Counted from the stretch's first letter, positions 9,969 through 18,656 are shown. The stretch: 64,000 bases of DNA from Proteobacteria bacterium UBA2363 (GCA_002344355.1 DDTN01000022.1:1-64000), one strand, 5' to 3'. Translations and numbers: made by a program. The notes: generated by a model from the sequence alone, not told the origin.

Positions 9969-12900
9969 ATGCTCCTGGCTTCCCTGCTCGCGGCGTCCGC
10001 GGCGGCTGCCGAACCGGCGCTCAAGGTCGACCTGGCCTGCCCGGAGAGCGGAGCGGAGCCGGTGGTGCTGACGTTGTCCACGGCCACACGCGTGCGTTTC
10101 GCCCAGGTGCCGTCGGGCGCGCTTTGGGAGGTCGACGAGGCCGGCGTCGAGCTGGTCCTCCGGGGCACCGCCATGCCGGGTGCTCCGCTCCAGGAACAGG
10201 GTGTGGCCGTCGGCCAGCGGCCACCGCGCTACGGCCTGGCCATGGGCCAGGCCCTGCCGGGCCGGACACTGGAGATCGATGCGGTGTCGCCCGGGCCTGG
10301 CATGCGCGGATTCGTGCGGCTCCATTGCGCACCATCGCCGGTGCGGGTCGCCGAGGCGGCCTGCCTGGCCGACAGCGCGGCCTACACCGAGGCGGCGGAG
10401 GCGGCGGCGAGGGCGACCGAACTGCCCGGTCGCTGTGGCGCCTTGGCCATGCATCTGGCTGGCGCCATCTCGCAACGGGGCAACGATCAGGACGCGGCCT
10501 ACCACCACTACGAGGCAGCGGCGCAGGCCTGGCAGGCGCTGGGGGATCCGGTTCGCGCCGCGGCCGCGCAGCTCGGCCAGGCGGAGGTGACCTGGCGCAG
10601 CGGCGATCACGCGGCGTCGCTGCAGTTGGCGGAAGCTGCCGGCGCGGCAGCACACGCGCAGGGTATCGAATATCTGGCGGCACGCGCCCGCAGCCAGGCC
10701 TGCCTGGCCCTGCGCGGTCTCGGCAGGCTGGCCGAAGGGCTGGTCTGCCAGCAGGAGGTCGTGGAGCGATTCCTGGCGCTGTCCGAAACCAGCGAGGCCG
10801 TCGGCGCGGTGCTGTCGGCGGTGGCGATGGCGCGCGAGGACGGTCGCCGCGATCTGGTTGCCGGCCTGGCTGCCCGGCTGGCCGGGGTCGACGAAGCGGC
10901 GCTCACGCCGATGATGCGCGGACGCCTGCACCACCTGCGCGCCGCGCTGGCATTGGACGACGGCCATCCCCAGGTGGCGCTGGCCGCGCTGGCGCGGGCG
11001 ATGGACGAGTTCGACGCGATTCCCTCGCCGCAGTGGCAGGCGGCCAGCCTGCTGCTGGCGGCGCGGGTGAACGCCGCCTTCGGTGGCCGGGGCGAGGCGC
11101 TGTACCTGGCCCGGGCCGCCGCCGATGCGTTCCGGGCGATCGCGATGCCCGAGCGCGAGGCCGGCGCCCTGTTGCTGCTGGCGCAGCTTCATGCGGAGGC
11201 GGGCGACGCCGGTGAGGCATTGCAGGCCGCCGATGCCGCCGCGGCGCGCTACGCCCAGGCGGCGCGTCCGCAGCTCAAGCTGGCCGCGGCCATGACCGGC
11301 CTGCTGGCCGAGCCGACACCGGCCCGCCTGTCCGCCTTCCGGGCGTTGCTCGATGGCGGGCTGGAGCGGCCGCCGCGCCTGCAGTTCGACCTGGCGCTGG
11401 CGCAGGCCAGGGTGGCCCTGGCCACCGGCGATGTCGCGCACGCGCAGGCGTTCCTGGACGGCCTGTCCGGGCAGCTGCCGGACTTCGGGCGCTGGACGGC
11501 GCTGGTCGAGACCCAGGCGCGCGTGGCGCTGGCCCGGGGCGACCGGGACACGGCCCAGCGGCTGCTGGAGTCCGCGATCGCGCGCGTGCAGTCACTGGTC
11601 GACGGGATCGGCGATGCCCTGCTCGCGCACCTGGCGGCGCGACGGCTGCAGCGGCTGTCGCGCCTGTGGATCGACACCCTGCCGACCGGCCCGGCCGACG
11701 ACCCGGCGCTGGTCGCTCGGGTCGGCCACATGTTGCTGGCCACCGATCCCTTCGCCCACCTGGCGAGGTCCGCCGCGGCCGCCCAGGCCGGTTTGCCGGG
11801 CGTGGACACCGTGCGCGCCACCCTGCTGCGGCGCCTGCTCGGCGAGGTGATGGAGGACGCCGGCGATGACGGCGATCCGATGGAGATGGCCGAGATCCAG
11901 CGCCTGCTGTGGGCGCCGGCATCGACGGATGGCGGCGGGCCGGCGGCCACGGACGCGGCCTGGCGCGCGCTGCTCGACCGCGCCGGGCGCGGCGAGACCG
12001 TGCTGCTGCTGGGCCTGGGCGATCGCCTGGCCGCGTCGGTGCGCTTGTCCGGAACGCAGCCGGACCTGCTGGTCGGCGAGGGGGCGCCGCGGCTGGAGAG
12101 TCTGGCGAGGACCCTGCGCAGCCACCTGGAAGACCGCAGCGTGCCGGTCGACGCGATCGGGGTCATCGCCGGCGAACTCTCCGCGGCGATGCTTGCCGGC
12201 GCCGGCGGCGCGCCGCCGGCGCGCCTGCTGGTCTGGACGGACGAGCGCCTGGCCCGGGTGCCGATCGCGATGCTCGCCTGGCCCGGCCAGGCGAGGCCGA
12301 TGATGGAATCGACCGCGGTCAGCCGGCTGCTTCCGGCGCAGCCCGGCGTGGCTGGAACCGTTGCCGCGGGGGCGGTCCGCGAGGTCCGGGTGCTGGTCGC
12401 CGGCGAAGGGGGCAGGGCGGCGGCGGGGCTTCCCGCCCTGCCGGTCGCCGCGCGAGAGGACCGACTGGTCGCCGCGACGCTGCCCGATGTCGTCGTGAGC
12501 GTTGCCGGACTCACCGAGCAGGGTCTGCTGCAGGCGCTCGCCGAGCCTGGCGGATGGGTGCATGTCGCCGGCCATGGCGTGGTCCATTCCGGCCTGCAGG
12601 GCATGGCCGGGCTGTGGTCCTCCCCCGGACCGGACGAACCGCGCGCCTTCATCAGCTGGCTGGCCATCGTCGGCCAGCGCCTGCCCGCGGCGCTGGTGGT
12701 GCTCAATGCCTGCCATCTGGGCGATGGGGGCCAGGCGGGCGACGGCCAGGCGGCCAGTTTCGCCGCGGCGCTCAAGGCCGCGGGCGCCGGCGAGGTGGTC
12801 GCGGCGATGTGGCCGGTCAGCGACGCGGCCGCCGCGGTCTGGGTGCCGGCCTTCTACGGGGCGCTCGCCGGTCCGGGCGGCGAGGCCGCCGAGGCCCTGC

Positions 12901-12986
12901 GTGTCGCGCAGCGCGCAATGCGCGACAGCAGGGCATTCCGGCACCCGTGGCACTGGGCATCGCTGGTGCACTGGACTTCGCCGTGA
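9969..12986 (+). CDS. exported TPR-CHAT domain protein (caspase-like protease fold)
   Basis: CHAT proteins are caspase-like cysteine peptidases or derived binding domains. This 1005-residue product starts with a short signal peptide (MLLASLLAASAAAAEPA). A long helical region of TPR type follows (about 105-620, Ala-rich repeats such as AALALDDGHPQVALAALARA). The C-terminal CHAT domain runs from about 740 to 1005. The catalytic dyad is intact: His869 in HVAGHG and Cys915 in NACHLG. It is the last gene of the ECF/anti-sigma/orphan unit. Export of a CHAT protein places the peptidase in the periplasm or outer envelope. Targets are unknown; a neighbour-encoded substrate such as the membrane anti-sigma-like protein is conceivable. 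Confidence 0.88.
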   Translation: MLLASLLAASAAAAEPALKVDLACPESGAEPVVLTLSTATRVRFAQVPSGALWEVDEAGVELVLRGTAMPGAPLQEQGVAVGQRPPRYGLAMGQALPGRTLEIDAVSPGPGMRGFVRLHCAPSPVRVAEAACLADSAAYTEAAEAAARATELPGRCGALAMHLAGAISQRGNDQDAAYHHYEAAAQAWQALGDPVRAAAAQLGQAEVTWRSGDHAASLQLAEAAGAAAHAQGIEYLAARARSQACLALRGLGRLAEGLVCQQEVVERFLALSETSEAVGAVLSAVAMAREDGRRDLVAGLAARLAGVDEAALTPMMRGRLHHLRAALALDDGHPQVALAALARAMDEFDAIPSPQWQAASLLLAARVNAAFGGRGEALYLARAAADAFRAIAMPEREAGALLLLAQLHAEAGDAGEALQAADAAAARYAQAARPQLKLAAAMTGLLAEPTPARLSAFRALLDGGLERPPRLQFDLALAQARVALATGDVAHAQAFLDGLSGQLPDFGRWTALVETQARVALARGDRDTAQRLLESAIARVQSLVDGIGDALLAHLAARRLQRLSRLWIDTLPTGPADDPALVARVGHMLLATDPFAHLARSAAAAQAGLPGVDTVRATLLRRLLGEVMEDAGDDGDPMEMAEIQRLLWAPASTDGGGPAATDAAWRALLDRAGRGETVLLLGLGDRLAASVRLSGTQPDLLVGEGAPRLESLARTLRSHLEDRSVPVDAIGVIAGELSAAMLAGAGGAPPARLLVWTDERLARVPIAMLAWPGQARPMMESTAVSRLLPAQPGVAGTVAAGAVREVRVLVAGEGGRAAAGLPALPVAAREDRLVAATLPDVVVSVAGLTEQGLLQALAEPGGWVHVAGHGVVHSGLQGMAGLWSSPGPDEPRAFISWLAIVGQRLPAALVVLNACHLGDGGQAGDGQAASFAAALKAAGAGEVVAAMWPVSDAAAAVWVPAFYGALAGPGGEAAEALRVAQRAMRDSRAFRHPWHWASLVHWTSP

Positions 12987-13042
12987 TCGTCGTCCGGGCG
13001 CGGCCCTTGCGCGCCAACCGCGAACCTGCTCCACTGCCGGCC

Positions 13043-13141
13043 ATGACGCACCAGTCCGCCCCCCTGCGTTCCGCCGCGCCGCGGTCCGCGAACAATCGCA
13101 ACGCCAATAACGGCTGCCCCTGGGGCGGGCCCGGCGTGTAG
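13043..13141 (+). CDS. Asn-rich leader peptide of asnB (32 aa)
   Basis: A 32-codon frame with five asparagine codons within seven positions (residues 17, 18, 20, 22, 23; bases 13091-13111), followed by GCPWGGPGV and a TAG stop. It ends 29 bases before a strong terminator hairpin and 103 bases before asparagine synthetase, the enzyme that makes the amino acid it would sense. That is the arrangement of classical his/trp/leu attenuators. No clear ribosome-binding site precedes the ATG; an in-frame GTG at 12983, overlapping the stop of the upstream CHAT gene, is an alternative start. The codons after the Asn run lie in the RNA segment that pairs with the terminator stem. Confidence 0.75.
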   Translation: MTHQSAPLRSAAPRSANNRNANNGCPWGGPGV

Positions 13142-13182
13142 CGCGTACCGCAAGGACGCACGATCCCCCGGAAGGCCCGCCC
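13123..13182 (+). promoter_or_regulatory. asnB attenuator: antiterminator pairing
   Basis: GGGCGGGCC at 13123-13131, inside codons 27-30 of the leader peptide, is perfectly complementary to GGCCCGCCC at 13174-13182, which forms most of the 5' arm of the terminator. A ribosome stalled on the Asn codons (13091-13111) would leave 13123-13131 free to capture that arm, so transcription continues into asnB. A ribosome that reaches the stop codon would cover 13123-13131 and allow the terminator to fold. The 9-bp pairing is seen in the sequence; the mechanism is inferred from known attenuators. Confidence 0.7.
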
Positions 13183-13203
13183 AGTGCGGGCCTTCCGCGT
13201 TTT
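13170..13203 (+). terminator. rho-independent terminator of the asnB leader
   Basis: GGAAGGCCCGC (13170-13180), loop CCAGT, GCGGGCCTTCC (13186-13196): a perfect 11-bp stem followed by GCG and four T residues (13200-13203). It lies between the leader peptide and asnB, so it would stop transcription before the gene when asparagine is plentiful. Confidence 0.85.
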
Positions 13204-13244
13204 CCACCCCCCGTATCCACGCGGCAGACAGGAGCAACCCCGGC

Positions 13245-14930
13245 ATGTGTTCCATCCTCGGCATCTTCGGGCTGCGGCCCGGCGAAGACCTGGCGGCGCT
13301 GCGCCGCCAGGCGCTGGCCAGCTCGGCGCGGCAGCGCCACCGCGGTCCGGACTGGAGCGGCGTGCACGCCGACCCCGGCGCCATCCTGGTCCACGAGCGC
13401 CTGGCCATCGTCGATCCCGCCGGCGGCGCCCAGCCGTTGCGCTCGGCGGACGGCGGACTGGTGCTGGCGGTCAACGGCGAGATCTACAACCACCGCGAGC
13501 TCGAGCGTTCGCTGACCGTCCCGTACGCGTTCCAGACCGGGTCGGACTGCGAGGTGATCAATGCGCTTTGGCGCGAACTGGGCCCCGGCCTGCTGGCGAA
13601 GCTCAACGGCATCTACGCCTTCGTGCTGTGGGATGCCGGCCGGCAGCGCTGGCTGGCCGCGCGCGATCCGTTCGGGGTCTGCCCGCTGTACTGGGGCACC
13701 GATGCCGAGGGCCGCCGCTGGCTGGCCTCGGAGATGAAGGCCCTGGTCGGCGTCTGCGCCGACATCGCGCCGTTCCCGCCCGGGCACTGCTATGACAGCG
13801 CCACCGGCGAACTCACCCGCTTCTGGCGGCCGGGCTGGCGCGAGCATGTCGCGGTGGCCGGCCGGGCGGTGCCGGCGCCGGTGCTGCGCGAGGCATTCGA
13901 GCAGGCGGTGCACCGGCAACTGATGACCGATGTGCCCTACGGCGTGCTGCTGTCCGGGGGGCTGGACTCGTCCCTGGTCGCCGCCTGCGCGGCCCGCTTC
14001 GCGCGCCGGCGCGTCGAGGAGGACGATGCCGCCGAAGCCTGGTGGCCGCGGCTGCACAGCTTCGCGATCGGGCTGGAGGGCTCGCCCGACCTGGCCGCCG
14101 CGCAGGTGGCGGCCGAGGCCCTGGGCACCGTGCACCACGGTTTCACCTACCGCTTCGAGGAGGGCCTGGACGCCATCGACGAGGTGATCCGCCACATCGA
14201 GAGCTACGACGTGACCACGGTGCGCGCCTCGACGCCGATGTACCTGCTGGCGCGCCGGATCAAGGCGATGGGCGTGAAGATGGTGCTCAGCGGCGAGGGC
14301 AGCGACGAGCTGTTCGGCGGCTACCTGTATTTCCACAAGGCACCGGACGCGCGCGCCTTCCACGAGGAATGCGTGCGCAAGCTCGACGCCCTGCACCAGT
14401 TCGACTGCCTGCGCGCCAACAAGGCGATGATGGCCTGGGGCGTCGAGGCCCGGGTGCCGTTCCTCGACCTGGGCTTCGTCGAGGTGGCGATGGCCATGGA
14501 CGCGGCAGCCAAGATGGCCGGCCCCGGCCGCATCGAGAAGGCGGTGCTGCGCGAGGCCTTCGCCGGCGTCCTGCCCGACGCCATCCTGTGGCGCCAGAAG
14601 GAGCAGTTCAGCGACGGCGTCGGCTACGGCTGGATCGACGGCCTGAAGGCGCATGCCGATGCCCAGGTCAGCGACGCGCAGATGGCGGCGGCCGCCAGCC
14701 GCTTCCCGGTCAACCCGCCGGCCAGCAAGGAGGCCTACTGGTACCGCACCCTGTTCGAGCGGCACTTTCCCGGCGAGGCCTGCGCGCGCACGGTGCCGGG
14801 CGGCCCGTCGATCGCCTGCTCGTCGCCGGCGGCGATCGCCTGGGATCCTGCCTTCGCCGCCGCCGCCGATCCGTCCGGGCGGGCGGTGGCCGGCATCCAC
14901 CAGGCCGCGGTCGCGGTCCCGCCCGGATGA
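13245..14930 (+). CDS. asnB: asparagine synthase B (glutamine-hydrolysing)
   Basis: Makes asparagine from aspartate, ATP and glutamine; cytosolic. The N-terminal glutaminase domain begins with the nucleophile Cys2 (MCSILGIFG) and shows RHRGPDWSG (31-39) and LAVNGEIYNH (about 76-85). The synthetase domain carries the ATP-pyrophosphatase loop SGGLDSS (237-243) and SGEGSDELFGGY (about 349-360). The C-terminus GGPSIACSSP is typical of AsnB. Length 561 aa is close to E. coli AsnB. AGGAGC (13230-13235) is the ribosome-binding site. Expression is probably controlled by the attenuator immediately upstream. Confidence 0.97.
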   Translation: MCSILGIFGLRPGEDLAALRRQALASSARQRHRGPDWSGVHADPGAILVHERLAIVDPAGGAQPLRSADGGLVLAVNGEIYNHRELERSLTVPYAFQTGSDCEVINALWRELGPGLLAKLNGIYAFVLWDAGRQRWLAARDPFGVCPLYWGTDAEGRRWLASEMKALVGVCADIAPFPPGHCYDSATGELTRFWRPGWREHVAVAGRAVPAPVLREAFEQAVHRQLMTDVPYGVLLSGGLDSSLVAACAARFARRRVEEDDAAEAWWPRLHSFAIGLEGSPDLAAAQVAAEALGTVHHGFTYRFEEGLDAIDEVIRHIESYDVTTVRASTPMYLLARRIKAMGVKMVLSGEGSDELFGGYLYFHKAPDARAFHEECVRKLDALHQFDCLRANKAMMAWGVEARVPFLDLGFVEVAMAMDAAAKMAGPGRIEKAVLREAFAGVLPDAILWRQKEQFSDGVGYGWIDGLKAHADAQVSDAQMAAAASRFPVNPPASKEAYWYRTLFERHFPGEACARTVPGGPSIACSSPAAIAWDPAFAAAADPSGRAVAGIHQAAVAVPPG

Positions 14931-14948
14931 GCGCGAGCGGCCGGCCGC

Positions 14949-15332
14949 TCAGCCCGCGCCGGGCGCCATGAAGAAGCCGTTGAGCTTGTTGCCGTCCAGG
15001 TCGCGGAAGTAGCCCGCGTAGAAACCTTCGGCGCGCGGGCCAGGGGCGCCCTCGTCGGTGCCGCCCAGGGCCAGGGCCCGGGCGTGCAGGGCATCGACCT
15101 GGGCCGGCGAGGCGCAGGCGATGGCGACCATGGTGCCGTTGCCGGCGCTGGCCGGACGGCGGTCGTAGGGCGTGAGGACGCCGAACAGGGGGCGCGTGAA
15201 ATCCGTGCCCCAGGCCGAACCCTGCTCGCCCCAGTCCATCAGCCGGCCGACGCCGATGCTGGCGAACAGCGCGTCGTAGAAGGCGCGGGCGCGCTCGAGA
15301 TCGTTGGTGCCGAGGCAGGTGTACGCGATCAT
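14949..15332 (-). CDS. VOC superfamily (glyoxalase/bleomycin-resistance-like) protein
   Basis: A 127-residue single-domain member of the vicinal-oxygen-chelate fold. It begins MIAYTCLGTNDLERARAFYDALF, the usual first strand-helix of the family, and ends with the paired-motif strand GYFRDLDGNKLNGFF, typical of small VOC proteins of unknown substrate. GGAG (on the minus strand, about 9 bases before the start at 15332) supports this start over longer ones. It converges on asnB with an 18-base gap. Likely cytosolic; whether it is enzyme or binding protein cannot be told. Confidence 0.85.
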   Translation of the reverse strand: MIAYTCLGTNDLERARAFYDALFASIGVGRLMDWGEQGSAWGTDFTRPLFGVLTPYDRRPASAGNGTMVAIACASPAQVDALHARALALGGTDEGAPGPRAEGFYAGYFRDLDGNKLNGFFMAPGAG

Positions 15333-15673
15333 TGTGGGGCTCCGGTGGATCTGGTTGTCTTCGGGACTCAACTCCACCGCAGAAGAGGGGCCGGGGGCCA
15401 GGGACCCGAGGCGGGAGAGCGGCGAGCGGGGAATCTGGATCGGGGAATCGGAGATCAGGTCCGGCGTAGCGCAACCTGATCGCCTCTCCCTGTGGGAGAG
15501 GCGCCGGGGGAAAGGGCCGGCGCTTGCCATGATCCGCATCGTTGCCGGTCCAGGGGCTCGCGCTGGCCGGGCAGCCCTTTCCCCCGCCCCTCCCCCGCAA
15601 GCGGGGGAGGGGAGAAGTGCGGTGCCGTCGCACCGGCGGCCGGCGCCATCGTGCCCGTCGCCCGCCGCTGCGC
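15333..15673. other. 341-base intergenic region built of repeats
   Basis: No gene seen. It holds the heptad array at 15401-15456 and two strong inverted repeats. GCCTCTCCC-TGT-GGGAGAGGC is at 15482-15502. CCCCTCCCCCGC-AA-GCGGGGGAGGGG is at 15587-15612. The latter two look like the dispersed GC-rich hairpin repeats found between genes in many proteobacteria. They lie between the slipin stop and the VOC start on the minus strand and may shield the VOC gene from read-through. Confidence 0.6.
15401..15456 (+). repeat. purine-rich heptad array
   Basis: In strict 7-base phase: GGGACCC, GAGGCGG, GAGAGCG, GCGAGCG, GGGAATC, TGGATCG, GGGAATC, GGAGATC. The unit GAGAGCG recurs in the array at 56373-56414, showing that the two belong to one repeat family. 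Confidence 0.65.
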
Positions 15674-16453
15674 TCAGCCGTCGCGCTGGCCGGGACCGGC
15701 GATGCGCTTGAGCAGCGGTTCCACCAGGTCCAGGGGCAGCGGGAAGACGATGGTCGAGCTCTTCTCGCCGGCGATCTCGGTGAGCGTCTGCAGGTAGCGC
15801 AGCTGGATGGCGCGCGGGTCCTCGCCCATCAGCTTGGCGGCCTGGACCAGCTTCTCGGCGGCCTGCATCTCGCCCTCGGCGTGGATCACCTTGGCGCGGC
15901 GCACGCGCTCGGCCTCGGCCTGGCGGGCGATCGCCCGCACCATGACCTCGTTGATGTCGACGTGCTTGATCTCGACGTTGGCGACCTTGACGCCCCAGGC
16001 GTCGGTCTGCGCGTCGAGGATGGTCTGGATGTCGTCGTTGAGCTTGTCGCGCTCGCTGAGCATCTCGTCCAGGTCGTGCTGGCCCAGCACCGAGCGCAGC
16101 GTGGTCTGGGCGAGCTGGCTGACCGCCTCCAGGTACTGCTCGACGTTGATGATCGCCTTCTGCGGATCGATCACCCGGAAGTACAGCACCGCGTTGACCC
16201 GCACCGAGACGTTGTCCTTGCTGATCAGGTCCTGCTCGGGCACGTCCATGGCGACGGTGCGCAGGTCGACCCGCTCCATGGTCTGGATGCCGGGGATCAG
16301 GATGATCAGGCCGGGTCCCTTGACCTTCCAGAAACGGCCGAGCTGGAACACCACGGCCCGCTCGTACTCGCGCAGCACCTTGATCGAGTTGACCAGGACC
16401 ACGGCGACCACGACCAGCAGGCCGGGCCAGAAATAGGGCATGAACTCGGACAT
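15674..16453 (-). CDS. slipin-family SPFH membrane protein (stomatin/prohibitin-like)
   Basis: Membrane scaffold protein of 259 residues. An N-terminal hydrophobic hairpin or helix (about 5-22, WPGLLVVVAVVLVNSI) is followed by the SPFH domain (REYERAVVFQLGRF, then GPGLIILIPGI and VNAVLYFRV) and a coiled-coil-forming segment (about 170-215) rich in Ala/Glu/Arg. GAGGAG precedes the ATG. It lies 43 bases downstream of, and in line with, an NfeD gene. In this well-known pair the NfeD serine protease clips the slipin C-terminus and the two act in membrane quality control. Confidence 0.93.
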   Translation of the reverse strand: MSEFMPYFWPGLLVVVAVVLVNSIKVLREYERAVVFQLGRFWKVKGPGLIILIPGIQTMERVDLRTVAMDVPEQDLISKDNVSVRVNAVLYFRVIDPQKAIINVEQYLEAVSQLAQTTLRSVLGQHDLDEMLSERDKLNDDIQTILDAQTDAWGVKVANVEIKHVDINEVMVRAIARQAEAERVRRAKVIHAEGEMQAAEKLVQAAKLMGEDPRAIQLRYLQTLTEIAGEKSSTIVFPLPLDLVEPLLKRIAGPGQRDG

Positions 16454-16496
16454 GGCGTACTCCTCGTCGCGCGGCGCACGCGGCGCCAGGGTTGCC

Positions 16497-17891
16497 TCAG
16501 GGGCGTGATGGCGGATCGGCCGAGCCCGGTCTGACCAGCAGGACCAGGCCGTCCAGGCCGGTGACCACGACCGTCTCGCCGGCCCGCACCGGGCCGCTGC
16601 TGCGGGCCTGCCAGTCCTCGCCGCGGATGCGGACGTGGCCGCGGCCGTCGAAATCGTTGCGGGCGATCGCGGCATGGCCGATCAGCTCGTGTCGTCCGGT
16701 CACCACCGGCCTTCGCCGGGCGCGCACCGCCAGCCAGCCGATCGCCAGGAACGCCAGGCCGCTGACGCCGGCGACCGCGCCGATCAGCCCGCGCGGCACG
16801 CCGAAGCCGGGCACGTCGGTGTCGAACAGCATCACCGAGCCGGCGACCAGGGCGACCACGCCGCCGATGCCCAGGGTGCCGAAGCTGGGCAGGAACAGCT
16901 CGGCGGTCATCAGCACCACGCCCAGCACGATCAGGGCGATGCCGGCGTAGTTCACCGGCAGCACCTGCAAGGCGTACAGGGCCAGCAGCAGGCTGATCGC
17001 GCCGACCACGCCGGGCACCAGGGCGCCCGGGTTGTAGCCCTCGAAGACCAGGCCGTACAGGCCGATCAGCAGCAGGAAGTAGGCGATCGACGGGTCGGTG
17101 ATCACCGACAGCAGCCGGTTGCGCCAGTCCGGCGCCAGGGTCTCGACGACGGCGCCGGCCAGCGCCAGGGTGGCCTCGCGCTCGCCCAGCCGCACGGTCC
17201 TGCCGTCGGCCTGGGCCAGGAGGTCGTCGAGGTCGGCGGCGACGATCTCGATGACGCCACGCTCCAGCGCCTCGCGGGCGGTGAGGGTGGCGGCATCGCG
17301 CACCGCGGCCTCGGCGAAGGCGACGTCGCGGCCGCGCCGCTCGGCGATGCCGCGCAGGTAGGCGACCGCATCGTTGGTGACCTTGCGCGACATCGCCGTG
17401 CCGTCCTCCGCCTTGCCGTCCCCCTCGTCCTCCTGCCCGGCGCCCGGCATCGGGCGGCGTGGCGACGGACCGCCCGGATCGCCGCCGCCGATCGCCACCG
17501 GCGAGGCCGCGCCCAGCGAGGTGGCCGGCGCCATCGCGGCCAGGTGGGTGGCGTAGAGGATGAAGGTGCCGGCACTTGCGGCGCGGGCGCCCTCCGGGGC
17601 GACATAGCCGATCACCGGCACCTGCGCCGCCAGCAAGGCCTGGTTGATGTCGCGGGTCGCGGCGTCGAGCCCGCCGGGCGTGTCGATGCGCAGGACCACC
17701 GCCATGGCGCCGTCGGTCTGCGCCCGGGCGATGCCGCGCCGGATGTGGTCGCTGGTCGCCGGCCCGATGCCGCCGTCGACCTCGATCAGGTAGACGCGGC
17801 CCGCCGACGACGGCGCCTGGGCCGCCGTCAGGCCGACCGCGAGCAGCAGTGCCAGCAGCGTCAGCAGCAGGGAGCGGGTGAACGCGTCCAT
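16497..17891 (-). CDS. NfeD-family membrane serine protease (ClpP-class)
   Basis: Long-form NfeD (464 aa). It has a signal peptide (1-25, cleavage near AAQA), an N-terminal ClpP/crotonase-like serine protease domain with Ser106 in ASAG and a candidate general base Lys170 in SRKVTNDA, then four to five membrane helices (about 255-400) and a C-terminal OB-fold domain (about 405-455). An insertion rich in Gly/Pro/Glu (about 134-166) separates the two catalytic residues, longer than in compact relatives. First gene of the two-gene unit with slipin. Confidence 0.92.
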   Translation of the reverse strand: MDAFTRSLLLTLLALLLAVGLTAAQAPSSAGRVYLIEVDGGIGPATSDHIRRGIARAQTDGAMAVVLRIDTPGGLDAATRDINQALLAAQVPVIGYVAPEGARAASAGTFILYATHLAAMAPATSLGAASPVAIGGGDPGGPSPRRPMPGAGQEDEGDGKAEDGTAMSRKVTNDAVAYLRGIAERRGRDVAFAEAAVRDAATLTAREALERGVIEIVAADLDDLLAQADGRTVRLGEREATLALAGAVVETLAPDWRNRLLSVITDPSIAYFLLLIGLYGLVFEGYNPGALVPGVVGAISLLLALYALQVLPVNYAGIALIVLGVVLMTAELFLPSFGTLGIGGVVALVAGSVMLFDTDVPGFGVPRGLIGAVAGVSGLAFLAIGWLAVRARRRPVVTGRHELIGHAAIARNDFDGRGHVRIRGEDWQARSSGPVRAGETVVVTGLDGLVLLVRPGSADPPSRP

Positions 17892-17999
17892 GTCGCCATC
17901 CTTGCAGGCGGGGCGTGAAGCGGTCGTGCCAGGCCCCGGTCCGGCCCAGCATGGCCCGGACCGGTCGGGCCCGCAAGCCGGGCCGCGCCGCGGTCGCGC

Positions 18000-18656
18000 T
18001 CAGCGACGCCGCAGGTGCCAGGCGCCGGTGTGCAGCTCGGTGACGCCCTCGGCGCTGAAGCCCGGTTCCCGGTGCAGGATGTCGCGGCGCTCCAGCAGCT
18101 CAATCCGCCAGTCGCGCGCGAACAGGGCGGCGACCTCGTCGGCGTCGACGCTGAACGGCGGACCCTGCTTCTGGTCCGGGGGATACTCCAGGGTGACCAG
18201 CAGAACCTGGCAGCGCTGCGGCAGGCGACCGTACAGCTCGCTGGCGTAGCGCCGGCGCAGGTCCGGCGGCAGGGCGATCAGGGCGGCGCGGTCGTAGGCG
18301 GCGTCGACGCCGGCCAGGTCGGCGTCGGCCAGGTCGAAGATGTCGCCGGCCAGCAGGGTGACGCCCCCGGCGCTGCGGCGCAGGAACCGGCCGTGGCTGT
18401 CGATGCCGGGCACCAGGCCGTTCTCCTCGAAGAAGGCCGCGCAGGCGGCGTCGGAGAGTTCCACGCCCAGCACCTTGTGGCCTCGCCCGGCCAGCCAGGC
18501 CATGTCCAGGCTCTTGCCGGCCAGGGGCACCAGCACGGTGCTGCCGGGGGCCAGGCCCAGGGCGTGCCAGTGCTGCTCAAGCAGGGCATTGACCTGCGCC
18601 TGGTGGAAGCCGATGCGGCCCTCGGCCCAGCGCTGGTGCCAGAATTCGGGATCCAT
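18000..18656 (-). CDS. tpm: thiopurine S-methyltransferase
   Basis: SAM-dependent methyltransferase of 218 residues; bacterial members methylate thiopurines and also selenite or tellurite species, giving metalloid resistance. The N-terminus MDPEFWHQRWAEGRIGFHQ is the family signature. The SAM-binding loop VLVPLAGKSLDMAWLA (41-56) and GVELSD (64-69), plus YDRAALIALP in the middle, complete the identification. The start at 18656 gives exactly the family N-terminus. It is a single gene, 108 bases from the start of nfeD on the same strand. Confidence 0.95.
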   Translation of the reverse strand: MDPEFWHQRWAEGRIGFHQAQVNALLEQHWHALGLAPGSTVLVPLAGKSLDMAWLAGRGHKVLGVELSDAACAAFFEENGLVPGIDSHGRFLRRSAGGVTLLAGDIFDLADADLAGVDAAYDRAALIALPPDLRRRYASELYGRLPQRCQVLLVTLEYPPDQKQGPPFSVDADEVAALFARDWRIELLERRDILHREPGFSAEGVTELHTGAWHLRRR

